The notes under the pieces: generated by a model
What the model was told of the DNA's origin: nothing
Databases searched by the model: none
What the model saw: the letters and a program-made list of their open reading frames with translations, nothing else
Program-made: the position numbers and the translations under genes
In this document: one piece after another, positions 24,151 to 38,619 of the stretch
How the letters are laid out: every line of letters begins with the position of its first letter
Position numbering within the stretch: the stretch's first letter is position 1
Source: Mangifera indica
Lineage: Eukaryota > Streptophyta > Magnoliopsida > Sapindales > Anacardiaceae
Direction: 5' to 3'
DNA length: 64,000 bases
NCBI RefSeq assembly: GCF_011075055.1
Contig: NC_058153.1
Span: 7,440,001 to 7,504,000 of the forward strand

Positions 24151-24345
24151 ATGCCGAAGCTACCAACGGCAAATGTTATTGGTGGGACGAACAAGCCTGC
24201 AAATCTACTTACAACGCAAAGGGTAGTAATAATTTCCTTGTTCTTCACGGTGGGATCTTCATGCTTGCTTCTTTATCATTCGGCATATCCTTTCGAGTTC
24301 TTGCCTAGCTATGACAATCTTATATCACCATTCATCAAATCTCGG
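24151..24345 (+). CDS. Glycosyltransferase exon 1
   Basis: It encodes residues 1-65: the cytoplasmic tail, membrane anchor and start of the stem. The ATG at 24151 is the first after the TATA box. The donor is CGG|GTCTGT, phase 0. Running into the intron would hit a stop nine codons later. Confidence 0.85.
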
Positions 24346-27300
24346 GTCTGTTTATGTATCCTCTCTGTGCTGTGATGATCTTTGGTTTATTGCATAATTT
24401 AAATTGTTTGTATATAGCATAACAATAAACGTGTGTTCATAGAATAATTACATTGCTCAGTCAAAGGAATATGCAAAAGTTTAACTCCATCATATTAAGT
24501 TGTTTATATTCAGAATTTTACTTTCTGTTCTTATTTTTATCCTTTCCGTTTTCTAGTGTCCAAGGTCAATATAACCATTAGAGATATATTGAAGGAGAAA
24601 GAAAGGAAGAGAAACTTGGGGAAGAAAGAAAGTTTTATTCAATATAATTTCGAGACAAAAATTTCTAAAATATTTTAAGAAAAACGGCAACATACCCAAA
24701 ATGTGGAAATAAAATAGTAATATTATTAGAAGATGCAGCGTAAGTTTTGGGTAATAAAAGAATTTAATTGGTCCATATGACATCCTAGCCTTACACCATG
24801 GCTTGTTTTAAACCACAAAATTGGTAGCCAGAGTAACATCAATCAATCATCGTCTTTGATTAACTAAAGTTAATCAAATATATCTACTTAACCAAAAAAA
24901 AAAAAAGTTTACTAAATATATATTAATTTGATTGTTCTTTTTGTCTTCAGCAAGCAAACCCTTCCGACTCTGAACTGGAAAAAGTTCTAGCGAAAGCTGC
25001 AATGAAAGACAAGACAGTGATCGTAACAACAATGAACCATGCATGGGCAGAGCCTAATTCTATATTTGATATATTTTTGGAGAGTTTTCTGATTGGAAAT
25101 GGAACGCGTAAATTTTTAGATAATTTAGTGGTAGTTTCAATGGATGCAAAGGCACATGCTCGTTGCGAATCCATTCATACTCATTGTTATGCTCTCATCA
25201 CTACTGGCTTTGATTTTTCCAATACTGAAGCTTATTTCATGACCCCAATTTACTTCGAAATGATGTGGATCAGGACTCGCCTTTTGGCTACTATCGTCCA
25301 GATGGGCTACAACTTTGTATTCACGGTATGCTCTACCACTAATTATTTTGTCTTTTTTTAATTCTTAATTATTTTATAGTCTAATGTATATAATCTATCT
25401 TCACTAAAATTTAGTTTGGTTGATAAAAAACCAATTAATGACAAGGGTAAATTTTGTGGCAAAAGTTTGAAGGGTTTGATATTAACAAAAATTATAGGGA
25501 TATTTAAATGGTTTACAGTGTTTAGTTATTTAATTTAGAGTGTGTAGTTGATTTCCCAGTTTAAGCATCTTAAAATGGAGAAGAGTAAAAATGAAAGAAG
25601 AGAAAAGCTTGTAGTTTAATTTGTTGACTTTATGACATGTGCGCATATGATTGGTTAAAGACTATTTTAGTCCCAACGTGCACGTTTGGTATTGAGACAT
25701 ACTCGTACGTTCTAAGCAATACAACTTTAGCCTAAAAAAGTAGGCACTCATGTGGCTTATTTTTGGTCAACTCTAACTTTTTGAACAATTTAATTTGGTG
25801 TGATCATGTGATAGAATCACAGCATTCATTTTAGGAGTGAATTATTTTCCCACTCAAGGTTTAGCTTAAAACACTTTTCTATCCCTTAATTGCATAAATT
25901 ACACTTAATCATCCAAAATTAAACTTTGTCTTAGTTCTAACAGGGTACAAGGTTTATAGTTACTATATAACCCTTGTTATTTGACACAACCAATTACTTG
26001 GGAATTGGCAATGACGAAAGGGTGATTACGACTTTCCACCATAATCATGTCTGCAACCATTATAACATCAAATATCGAAAACCTTTTTTCCTAAATTTTC
26101 ACCTTGAAAAGGTCTCTTTCCCAATCTTCATGACCTCCAACTTCTAATTCACCATCTCTTCGAGCAATCCAATGACAAAATTAGTGTTTCTTCAAACAAC
26201 AAAAATTATCCAAAATTTGTTCTAATGTCATTTCTTCAGACACCCAAAATCACCTCAGTAATAAGAATTCTAATCTCAAAACTCATAAAACTTAGAAAAA
26301 AGTCATTCAAACTTTGAATATCCACATGTACAAAATTTTCAATAAGTTTCTAGCTCTAGACAAAAATGATGTTGTCATCGTCACAATCTCCTTCATTCAA
26401 TAAAAAGGTTGATTGAAGAGAAAGATCGGTCTAGATGAACTAAAGGATGAGAGATATCCACTTTTAGATTATACTTGGAAAGCCTAATAACAAAAGGATT
26501 TCTTCGTATTGAAGATTTTGATAAAGCTTTCTTTTTAAGGCAAGGAAATAGCCTGTAAGTTTATTAATTTTCTTCACACCATGGTTTTAGACGATCCTAA
26601 GCTTAAATACAAGAACAAATAAACAAATTTACCTAAACTTAAGGCAACCAACGTCTAGTGATCCCTTAAGTTCAACAACTTCCTATCCTAAACTTGAGGA
26701 CTACTTAAAACCTATTCAACAACAACTACTACAGCTAATCGTGAGATATTTACTCACTTATTTGACTATTCATAAAATAACTAACTAACAATTATGTAAA
26801 ACTCAGCTATGCCACCTACAACCATACAGTCATGCCATGTAGTCTCGGTATCACACATTCTGGACGTGCATCCTGCTTGACCTTCTTAATGTATCATTGC
26901 CCTCCCCTTGAAGTGGTACCTTATCCTCATGGTTCAGATTGAGGAACTGATCTTTTAGCTGCCTTGTATTCTCCCATGTTGCATCCTCTTTTGGAAGATT
27001 CTTCCATTGTACCAAGCTTTCTTCCATCCATCCGGACCCTCTTCGAACCTAGTGTGTGTCCAAAACAGCCTCAGGAACTACTATGACCTTGCCATCATCC
27101 TTCATTGTTGGTAATTCAGAATTAACAGGGTGGTCATTTCCTACATACTTCTTGAGCATAGAGACATGGAAGATAGGATGTATACGGGCTCCCTCTGGCA
27201 ACTTGAGCTTATAAGCAATTTTTCCAATCTTTTCCTCTACCTGATAAGGCCCGAAGTACCTATTGGCTAGCTTTTGATGAGCCTATTTATAAACGTTGTG

Positions 27301-30300
27301 CTGCCTATAAGGTTGCAATTTAAGCAATACCAAATCCCCTTGCTGAAACTTGACTTTTCTCCTCTTCAAATCTGTCATTTGCTTCATTCTATTAACCGCC
27401 ACCTGTAAATGAGATTTAAGCTGCTTAAGGATGTTGTCCCAAGCTCCTAAGGACTCGTCCACTTCATTGATAGGTGTTGTGCTAATTGAGTAGTATGGAA
27501 TGGTTGGTGGTGTTCTCCCATAGAGAGCTTGAAAGGGGGTCATTCCAATTGAGCTGTGGAAAGTGGTATTATACCAAAATTCAGCCCAAGGAAGATAAGC
27601 ACTCCATCTTTTCTGTTGTTGTGACACATAACAATGCAAGTATTGCTCCAAACACCGATTTACCACTCCGTTTTATTTGTCTGTTTGAGGATGGTAGGAT
27701 GTACTCATGTGAAGCTTGGTTCCTGATAGTTTGAAGAATTCTTGCCAAAAAAAACTAATAAAGGTAGGGTCCCTATCAGTTATAATTGATTTTGGCATCC
27801 CATGAAGCTTTACCAAACCCTCTACAAACTTGTCTACAACCATTTTCGTAGTATACGGATGTGATAGAGGTAAGAAGTGAGCAAACTTACTCAGTCGATC
27901 CACAATGACCATTATCGTGTTTTTCCCTTAAGAGATAGAAAGTCCTTCCATGAAATCCATGGTTATATCATCCCATACTTGACAAGGTATAGGCAATGGT
28001 TGCATGAGCCTGACTGATGATAGTGTTTCCGTCTTGTTTTTCTGGCAAACTACACAAGCAGCAACATATTTTTGGATCGACCGATACATGCCTGACTAAT
28101 ACAATTGTTGTGCCAAGCGCTTGAACATCCTTAATACCCTAGAATGACCTCTATAAGGGGTGTTATGAAATTTATGAAGAAGCTTTGGCACAATTAGAGA
28201 GTCCGACAGAATGACAACTCGATTTTTGTAGTAAATCAACCCATTTTGCCATGCATAAGGAGTTCCAGGTTTCTTTATAGCTTGCTGGCCTATCCGCACC
28301 ATATAAGGATGTTGTTTTGCTTCATCCATATTCTCATCCCACAAAGAAGCATGTGAAGCATACAAAGTATTAAGGCTGGGACTTTCTAACCTTCTTGATA
28401 AAGCATCTGTGGCTGAATTCTCCTTCTCAGGCTTGTATGAAATCTCGTAGTCATACCCAAGGAGCTTAGACACTCATTTTTCCTGCTAAAAAATGGTGAT
28501 CCGCTGCTCTAATAAATACTTAAGGCTCATTTGATCAGTTTGGATGTAAAATTTAAGTGCAAGAAGATATGGCCTCTATATTTTGATTGCTTGCACAATG
28601 GCTAGCATTTCCTTCATGGAAATGGACCAGGCTTGCTTTGTAGCTCCTAATGCTCGACTCATGTAAGCTATGGGTTTCCCTTGTTGACTAAGGACTGCTC
28701 CAATGCCTCTCTTTGATGTGTCTATTTCTATAATAAAGGGAATATCAAAATTTGGCATAACCAAGGTTGGGGTTGACACCATCAGTTGTTTCAACACTTT
28801 AAATGCGTCTTTGGCCTCTTTGGTCCATGAAAATTTACCTTTTTTTAGTAGGTTGGTCATGGGACGAGCTATGATTCCATAATTCTGCACGAACTTCCTG
28901 TAGTAACCAGTAAGACCTAAAAAACCATGTAATTCAGTTACATTAGTGGGTTCAGACCATTCAACCATAGCTTTTATCTTTTTTGAATCCACCTTTACCC
29001 TTTGCATCGAGACAATGTGACCTAAATATTCTATCTCTTACTGATCGAAAGCATATGTGCAGAGTTTGATAAAAAATTTATGGTGTCTCAAGATTTCAAG
29101 GATCTTTCAAATATGCTCAAGGTGTGTCGCCCAATCCACACTATAAATTAGGATGTCGTCGAAGAAAACTAACACAAATTTCCTTAAAAAGGGTCAAAAA
29201 ATTGAATTCATAAGAGATTGAAAAGTTGAAAGAGCATTACATAGTCTGAAAGGCATGACCAAATATTCATAATGGCCATTGTGTGCGGAATGTTGTCTTA
29301 TGAGTGTCAGTAGGATGAACTCGCACCTGGTGATAGCCGAACACCAAATTCAATTTAGTAAAATAAGTAGCTCCATGTAGTTCATCCAATATATCTTCCG
29401 CCATTGGAATTTGAAATCTGTCTTTGATAGTGATTACGTTAAGGGCCTGTAGTCAATGCAGAAACGCCATGTTCTATCCTTTTTCTTTACCAGCAGAATG
29501 GGTGAAGAAAAAGGACTAGTGCTAGTCCGGATTAATCCCATATTGAGCATATCCTGTACTTGTTTCTCTATCTCTATTTTCTGAAAATAGGCATATCTAT
29601 AGCGTCTTACATTGATTGGCTTTGTCCTCTCCTTAAGGTTGATATGATGATCAATTTCATGTGAAGGAGGTAGTTGTTTAAATTCCTGGCACACATCCTC
29701 AAATTCTTGCAAGAGGGGTCATATCTCTATAGGAATTTCCTCTCCTACATCACACTATAAGCAAACTGCAAATAAAGAGTTCCCTTGTTTCACTTCTTTT
29801 GATAGAGTTTTGAGTTTAGTGGGTCGAATAGGCTTGCTGTCCATTCCCTCCAATTGATGAGGTTGGCCTTCCCATATGAAATCTATTATCATTCGTCTCC
29901 AGTCACACATGACCGTACCCAACTGATCTAGCCAATGAATTCCTAACACCATGTCTAATCTGATTAATGGTATGGAGTATAAGGTTAAGGTGAAGGGGAT
30001 TCCCTGAAGCCATACTTTGACATTTTCGAACCTTCTTTGGCACTTAAGGGGTGCACCATTGGCTACCTTCACATTAAAAGGCTTAGTTGGCACTACTGGT
30101 AGTTGTAATAACTCTGCAATTCTTTTATTGATAAAGTTGTGTGTCGAACCACTATCAATAAGCACAACCAACTCATAGGAGCCGACCTTAGCTATGATCT
30201 TTATGGTAAGGGCATGAAGTGAGATTTCTAGGTCATCTTGTTCCTTCTCATCATCTGGGTTTCCTTCTAGTAACAAGAGTTATAGACCCTTACACTTGTA

Positions 30301-33300
30301 CCCTGACATGAATTTATCATCACAGTTAAAGCAAAGTCCTTGTGCTCTTCGTTTTTGCATTTCTTCCCACGATATTCGCTTTATTGGTGAAGTTGGCTTA
30401 GGATTGGTAGAAGTCGTACTCCCTCCAACAGTAGTAGAGAATCGAGTCACCTTCCTTTGCTTGCTGAGTTGTTCATCTTTTATCCTGGCTAAGTTAATTG
30501 CTTCTTTAAAGGTCTTCAGTTTAAACATGCGAATTCCTTCAGCTATTTTGAACTTCAGTCTACCCATAAATGTTCCCACTAAAGCCTTTTGAGTCCACCC
30601 CTGAACTCTATTGCCCAATCTTTCAAATTCATGCTAGTAATCTCGTAAAGAGCCTATCTGACGAATCCTTGATAAAGATTCATCAAAATCCTCATAGTCA
30701 GTTAGTCCAAATCATGACCAAAATTCCTCAACGAAAATACTCCATGTGACTTCTTTTCCCTCCGCTTGATAGGTTCTGTACATCCACTGCCACCATTGGT
30801 CTGTTTCTTTCTCAAGATGAAATAAGGCCAAGGGCATTTTCTATGACTCTGTAGTGTTTTGAAACCTGAAAATTTTTCTGCCTTGTAGAGCCATTCAGTG
30901 GGGTCGTCTCTCGCAAACTTGGGAAACTCTAGTCTAACGAGCTTAGAAGAAAACATAGGACACTCTCCTTTGGCTTGCCCACGACCACTATTATTAGAAG
31001 AATACCCATTTCGATCAAAAGTTTGATTGGACTTGATTGCTGGTTGTGATTCCGTGACTTTCGTAAGTTTGCTAATCGGGACCTTTAACCGTTGAAGCTT
31101 CTCCTTGAACCCCAACTCTAAACGAGTGAACCCATCCTACAAACTACTCACGCTGGACTCTAGATTTTCAACTCGTTCTTTATTGGTTGTCATTGGAACC
31201 TTAGCTCGGATACCAAGTTGATAAAGCTTTCTTTTTAAGGCAAGGAAATAGCCTGTAAGTTTATTAATTTTCTTCACACCCTAGTGTTAGACGATCCCAA
31301 GTTTAAATACAAGAACAAATAAACAAATTTACCTAAACTTAAGGCCACCAACGTCTAGTGATTCCTTAAGTTCAGCAACTTCCTATCCTAAACTTAAGGA
31401 CTACTCAAAACCTATTCAACAGCAACAACTACAACTAATCGTGAGATATTTACTCACTTATTTGATTGTTCATAAAATAACTAACTAACAATTACGTAAA
31501 ACGCAGCTACGCCACCTATAACCATATAGTCATGCCACGTAGTCCCGGTATCGCGCATTCTGGATGTGTATCCTGGTTGACCTTCTTAACGTATCAGATT
31601 TTTGCCTATCCATTTTCAAATAAGAAGCGATTGTCAATAAAGTTTTATGTTAGTAATACTAAAGAAGAATACATAATATATAATAATCAAATTAAATTAC
31701 AAACGTGTTCAAAAATTAAAAAAACTAACTTCAGGAGCTAGAGCAAGAGAACCTTCAATATAAAAAGTAGAAGACTGATAAAGAAAATTTAGAACAAACT
31801 ATGGTTGGAAGTTAAGACCTTGTGTAACACATTGTTTCCTTATAAAAACTGCCTTTGCCATTTGGGTGCACAAGAATTTGAACAACATCTATTTCCTAGG
31901 ATATAACAAATAGTAAGAGGGGTATTACTCTTCTATATCGATGAACTGAATCAAGTAAGAACTCTAATATAGGAAAACCTAAAGACAACTAAATGACATA
32001 GAGAGACTTTCGAGATAAAAAAGAAATTAAGATAGCTTTCAAAAAATTTTGTATGTGCAAATGAGAGGAGAAACCTCTTTTTATACTAATAAAAAAAGGG
32101 TCAAGACATTGAATTTTATTATCAATCTTAACCTTTCATCTTTCAAATACTTAACCTTCATCTTATTTAAATTTCATTCATGAACGAATTCAAAAAATCG
32201 AGACAAAAGACACAATGATGGAGTTTGTTAGTCAATGCTACATAGGATACATAACTATTACCCTTTGAACATTATCTTATGAAAGTATGTTCACTGTATT
32301 GACTAATTAGTAAACAATATGTCATTGCACTAGTTTTTCATTTATGCAAATGATGAAATACTTCACATAAAAACCCTCTTTGACATGATTCAGTTCTCAT
32401 TATAATGTTCATTTTAGCCATGAACGCATTGAAGGATCTCTATAGGCTTGAAATTAATGTTTACAGTGGACATATAAGAGCCAAAACAACAAAAATTGGA
32501 TCCTATTGAATCTTAGGATCAAAGATGGCATTATAAATATATTAAAATCAAGATCCCTGACCATAATAATATTTGGAGGCTTTACCAACATTTTTTCATA
32601 TGAGGCACCAAGAAAGTCACACATTGTTGGCGAAGTCATCAGGGACACACACGAGTGCTAGTTCGTGTTAGATCAAGTGAAATATAAGTACATGTAGAGA
32701 GAGCGAGAAGAAAAAAATTCTACTTTTGTTTTATGAAAAACGGATGTCTAAAATTATGGAATATGTGTTTAATTGATATTAAACACTTAACCCTAATCAT
32801 GTTTTACAAATATCACGTCAAACCCTCAACTTTTGGTTATTATATTGGTCCTTAAATGTTTGAAATCTTACATTTTAGGTCCAACAATAAGTCAAATCCA
32901 TCTAGTTTGGATTGGACTCATATAAGTTATATAACTCATTAATAGATATCAAAATCATCACAATTGACACTAATGACAACATCTAAGGTTATTTCTAGTT
33001 TTGTTTATGTTGTTTCTTTGCCAATCGATAAAGGCGTGATCATAGAGTTTCAATCTATGGGCCTTAATTGATAGACTATCTGTGTCTTATAAGTTCTAAG
33101 TTAATCAACAGACATGTGTCCTAGTAATTCTCTCTTTATCTAAGAATATTAATCGATAAATTATACCCTATCTATATGTATGCCTATGTCATGAGTACTT
33201 TCTCAAGTCAGTCCAAAATCTCACAAATTTATGTCCCATGGGTATCACTCATCATAAATCTCAAGGGATTATCTAGTCCCTAATGACACCCAATCACTAA

Positions 33301-36300
33301 GAACTATCTTAGTTGTCAATTTAGTTTCTTTTCTTCTCTATTGTTGTTTATCTATCAATTTTATGTCTTCAATTCAACTTTCCATCCTTAAGCCACTTTT
33401 CGATACCTCAATAGGCCTTAATTCTTTTTAGAAATTATTCGATATCATGTAATATGCAACCATCCATAGCTTTGTCAAGGGTATGCGCTATTCCTCTGTG
33501 CATGGTTGTGAGCACAACCACATAAGTTCTCATGTACACTCATATTCAAGGCTTTACAAGTATACATGTCTTGTTATTCAAACATCCTTTTGTATACTAT
33601 TCATCATCGTCCTCTCTTCTTTATGTAACCCTAAAGGCATTATCATAATTTCATCTAATCGTGCATGGTTGTATCTTAGTATACGAGTGTACATGATGCT
33701 GATGAATTAATCTTAGGTTATGAATGGCTATGCATCTTGGTCATACATTCTTCCACTAGATGATTTTTAGTTTTGGGAATCAATGTATAAACATGCACGT
33801 GATAGTGCACAAACATACATCATTACATAATCTTATGATTCTAGCCCATGCACGATCATTACCATGCATGGTGTAGTCATACATGATGTCCTAGAATCTA
33901 AATTCTAAGGCATTCTTACTTGAAATTCACTATCTTTTCAATCTCTAATTCTATCTCAATGTGTCAAGGATTACAATACAAGAACACCATCAGTCCCTCT
34001 AACAACTCTTAGTTTACAATTTAATCTAACTTATACCAATTATATAGTCAACTAACATCCTCCCTAAGTCATTCAACCAAGCAAAGACTACACAAGTCAA
34101 GATGGTACCTTTCAACAACAATAAACCTTTAATCAAGAATCATGCAATGTTTAGAAAGCATTAAAAACAATTAAACTCATCAGCAACACATTTTTGGATC
34201 TGTCTATGCATAACATATCAAGGTCTATAGTCTTTATCATTCAGTAAATCATATACACAGATTATCTATTCGTATCATTCATCTAAAAAGTTTGCTAGAA
34301 CTTTTAATCAACAAAAAGTAGGATTGACTCTTATTTACCTAGACACCAAGCAAGCCAATTTCAAATTGTTGCTTTTTCTCTCTCTATTAGATGTCAAAAC
34401 CTTCACTCATGTCAAGATTCTTTGCTCTAGTGGTCAAACGACTCTCTCTCAATCATCCATTTTCTTTTTGGTTTAATGAAAATAAGGCAATTAGGGTTTT
34501 CGGGGAAAGATTTTTTTGTGCGTGTGTGTGTGTTTTTATATATATCCCATGAATCCTTTTTTTTTTCAAAATTTATCCTTAAATATGACTCATATACAAA
34601 TGTGATACATAGTCATACATCATAAGGATGCACAAGTGCACATCCCTTAAGTTAGTAAACATGGTCATCCCCATAACCTAACCATATGGTGGATCGATGT
34701 ACGAGCATGCATTACCCTTGCACAATCATACCTTAGGCTAAATTCTTAATCTAATTCTAAACATGGTCATTCTCAACCCGTATTCGAATACCATTTATTG
34801 GAAAATGACTAAAATACCTCTAAAGTGTACCTAAGAGTATTGTATGGTTGTGCTTCTTTCTCACATAGTCGATCTCTTTAAGAGCAACCTATATTACTTC
34901 ACTCAAAATCTTGACACATAAGAATCATTAAAAGCTTTTCTAGACCTTCTTCCTTGTAGACATCAATGTTTCATTTAATCATGGAAATGGATTAATGATA
35001 ATTCTCATAATGACCTATCTAAGTCTTTACAATTAAGTTGTTTCTTTAAACCTAAATCTTGGGATCTTCAATCAAATAGGTTAAGTTTTCATTATATGAA
35101 CTTTTTATTTAATCCTTTGGTTAGAGGATCCTTAAAGTATCTATTGGCTTCATATGGTCAATAATCGTATTATTTCAATAGTTTATGTTTACATTTTCCA
35201 TTATAAAGATTGTTCTATGCTCTTCCAACTACAGATTGACTATCACAATGATTGCAAATTATTAGCACATGGTTTGGCCACTTTAGGATATCCTCTATGA
35301 ATTTGCATAGCCATTCAGCCTCTTCACCACACTTATCCAAAGCAATCTAGCTATAACAATCTATTTATAGGATTTTCATGATACATGTGCACCTCCTAGT
35401 GTGAACACATGTGCACTAATAGGTTTTTACTCTTTTATATCATATGTCCAATTTACAACATTGTATCCTTCTTTTATGTTGATACGAATGCATTGGTAAG
35501 AAATCCCGACACATAAGTATTTATAGGAAAGTTTCACTTAATGCATCCCCTTAGAATGAATCTCATGTAATATTCCTTGAATCTCTTTAACTTGATTGAT
35601 GATAGCTTCGGAGTCCACCATCTTATTATTTAGAAATAATCTCACAATAAACTTTTTGGATTCGACATCCTCAATTTTATATTTATGATCTAGAGACTCC
35701 AAAAATTCATTCATTGTTTTCTTTGAAACCCAAACATTGCACATTGAATCTATCAATCCGTTTATAACATAATTTCAACCAAAAAAATAAAAAATAAAAA
35801 TATTTCCAAGCATCAAAAGCATTTATAACATGAGCATCATTTTCTTCTTTGAGCTTAAATGCATCCTTAATAATAGTAATAAAAAAAAACTTGCAAGATT
35901 AAGGTGGTCAAACAAAATAACATTTTTCTACCACCTCTTGAAATTCATCCCATTGAACTTTTCTAGTATCTTCACATTGTTCATGTAAAACGAAATCATT
36001 GCTACATGAGATGGTGTGGTAGCCACAACTTGAGTCAGCATATTAAAGGGGTTGATCTAGATGTCATATTTTTATCTTTTTGAGAACACCAAACCAAATT
36101 TTATAATTGTGTCACAACTGGTCTCAGATAAACCCAATCTCTTCAAACATAATTTCTCTAAATTGTACCATTTGAATTTCACCATCACCATTTAATAGCA
36201 TTACAATACATAGACGAAAACCTTTGAGAATATTAAAAATCTATGCATTTTCACTAACAAATTAATAGAAAAATTGATGATGATACAAATATGGTAATTA

Positions 36301-38158
36301 ATAATACGCACACACACAAAAAATAGAGTTAAAATACAAACATGCTAAAATAAAAATAATGATAATATTTTGCATACTTATTTTGAGTACATACTTGATA
36401 TATTTCATTAAGTGATTAAATAATTTTAAATTCAAGATGAAATAATATTCAATTACATAATGACACATTATACATGTACTTAAAAATAGGTACGTATAGT
36501 ATTACTCAAAAAATAATACCGACTTCAGGATTGAGAGTAGGAGAACCTTCAATATGATTGACAAAAACTAAAAATGAAAATTTAGAACAAACAAATGTTG
36601 AAAATTGAAGCATGTGTAACACAGTTTCCTTAAAGCAAAGTTTCGTTAAAATGAATTCATCTCTTTCACTCGGGTGCATAAGGATTTAAATAGTGTTTTA
36701 TTCAAAGATACAACAACGTAGAATAACTAGAGAGACACTACTCTTCTATTATGATGAATTCCAACTCAAGAAAACTTAAGAACACTAAAAAAAGCCTAGA
36801 GAGAGATTTTGGAGTTTAAAAAAAAACAGAAATTAGATAGCTCTCAAAAATTCTGTGTGTCCAAATCGGAAGAAGAGCCCTTTTTTATACTTATAAAGGG
36901 GACAAGACATTGAATTAACGTTAACCTCTTGCCTATCAACTTTTGTACTTTCCATCTGTCAAATTCTTAACCTTTCTTAATTAAACTTCATTCAATTTTT
37001 CTATTAGTAGCATGGAACTCATTCTTTCGAGTTTGTCAATAGAGAAAAATTACCACATGGTAGATTTTAGTTTAACTGAACCCTAGGATTTTGAATGAAA
37101 ATCTAGATTCGGCGCCCCCTCATCGTCTGTATTGAGTATCGAGGAAGCACCCGTGATGATATATGTCATTTCATCTTCTTGTGAAAGAAGATCTACTATT
37201 AGGGGATCTTCTGTTATCTCCCAACCTTTTGCTATCGTTCAATATCCATCACTATCGTAGGAAGACAATATCAGTCATTATTTGAATGATCGGACTCTCA
37301 TCGTACACCTCCAAAACCTCCACAGCCATGGCTGAAATCTGATTTGTTTCTCTTAAGGGTTTCAACGAATGCAAATTGTCATTACATGACATTATTTTGT
37401 TGCAATACATCATGAAATTCTACTTTAATGTTGCTTGTTGTCTTCTTAAATCTTTTGATGTTACAGTTATATATAAAATTAATTGTCACCTATGATGAGT
37501 AGAGGCTGATAAAGTCACTTAAAGTTCTTTTCATACAACTGTATTTGTATTAATGTTATTTCATTTAGCCCCAATAAAATAATTCCTGATTGTTAAACTT
37601 CTATTTTAAGATAATTAATAGTCTTGTTTGCGTCAAACAGGATGCTGACATTGTTTGGCTTCAAGATCCATTTCCACATTTTTACCCAGATGCAGATTTC
37701 CAAATTGCATGCGATAACTTCAAAGGCAACCCATCCGATTTACACAATTCGCCAAATGGAGGATTTATCCATGTTAAAACAAACAACAAAACAATTGAAT
37801 TTTATAAGTTTTGGTACTCTTCTAGATTAACATATCCAGGTTTGAATGAACAAGATGTCCTCAATAAGATCAAATTTAACCCACGCGTTACCGAGATTGG
37901 AGTCGCAATTAAATTTCTGGATACAAAATATTTTGGTGGATTTTGTCAGCACGGTGAAGATTTTAACCTTGTTTCCACCATGCATGCAAATTGTTGTTTT
38001 GGTCTACAGAGCAAAATTCGAGATCTTAATCTTGTTCTTGAGGATTGGAGAAGGTTTATGCGGTTGGCTCCTGATAAGAAAGCACAAAATCAGATTTCTT
38101 GGAGCGTTCCCAAAAATTGCAGGTATTTATTTATACTTTTTTTACAATTGTCAACCCT

Positions 38159-38195
<37 letters not shown>

Positions 38196-38465
38196 TACCT
38201 GCAAAATCACTTAGAATTAAACCTGCCCAATTCTTTGACGAAATATTAAAAAAAAGAACTTAAAAATATCAAGCACTCTCTTACAAAATTATGAAAAACC
38301 TCTATTAGATGTGTTTTTAATATTTTATGAATGAAGTGAATGAGTTAATATAAAGCAGTCTTATAGGAGGGAATTCTGCACTATCCCATATTTGTTTTGT
38401 TTATTTTAATAATTTTTAAATAAATTACACCTATAGCACGATATTAGTATTAAATTTCACACTTA

Positions 38466-38502
<37 letters not shown>

Positions 38503-38588
38503 TGCTCGACTACCAATTGCTTGACTACCAATTATGTATGGAGATTACTGCATATTATTCTGCATGTTCACTGTTACTCAGATATTTA

Positions 38589-38619
<31 letters not shown>

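Larger units (their letters stand above)
26519..31596 (-). mobile_element. Chromovirus 1 (Ty3/gypsy, Reina-like), full-length with LTRs
   Basis: This 5078-bp element lies antisense to the host gene inside its intron 2. Two 378-bp LTRs (TGATAA...GTATCA), a 5-bp target duplication GATTT, a primer-binding site next to the right LTR and a polypurine tract next to the left LTR define it completely. Genes run gag, protease, RT, RNase H, integrase, chromodomain, the order of Ty3/gypsy chromoviruses. Small size, short LTRs and domain text suggest the Reina clade, by inference. By eye the LTRs differ at about 28 positions (roughly 7%), mostly transitions, so the insertion is not recent. Stops throughout make it non-autonomous now. 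Confidence 0.95.

Noticed and set aside
24947..25361. Minus frame 25174-24947 and the plus-frame read-through after 25325 as separate genes
   Set aside because: The minus frame is antisense to exon 2. The plus tail after 25325 runs past a good GTATGC donor.
32454..32648. 64-codon minus frame in intron 2
   Set aside because: No similarity recognised and short; chance frame in repeat-derived DNA.
37624..38214. Alternative plus frames of 68 and 122 codons over exon 3
   Set aside because: They are shadows of exon 3 in other frames; the glycosyltransferase motifs are in the frame starting GAT at 37641.
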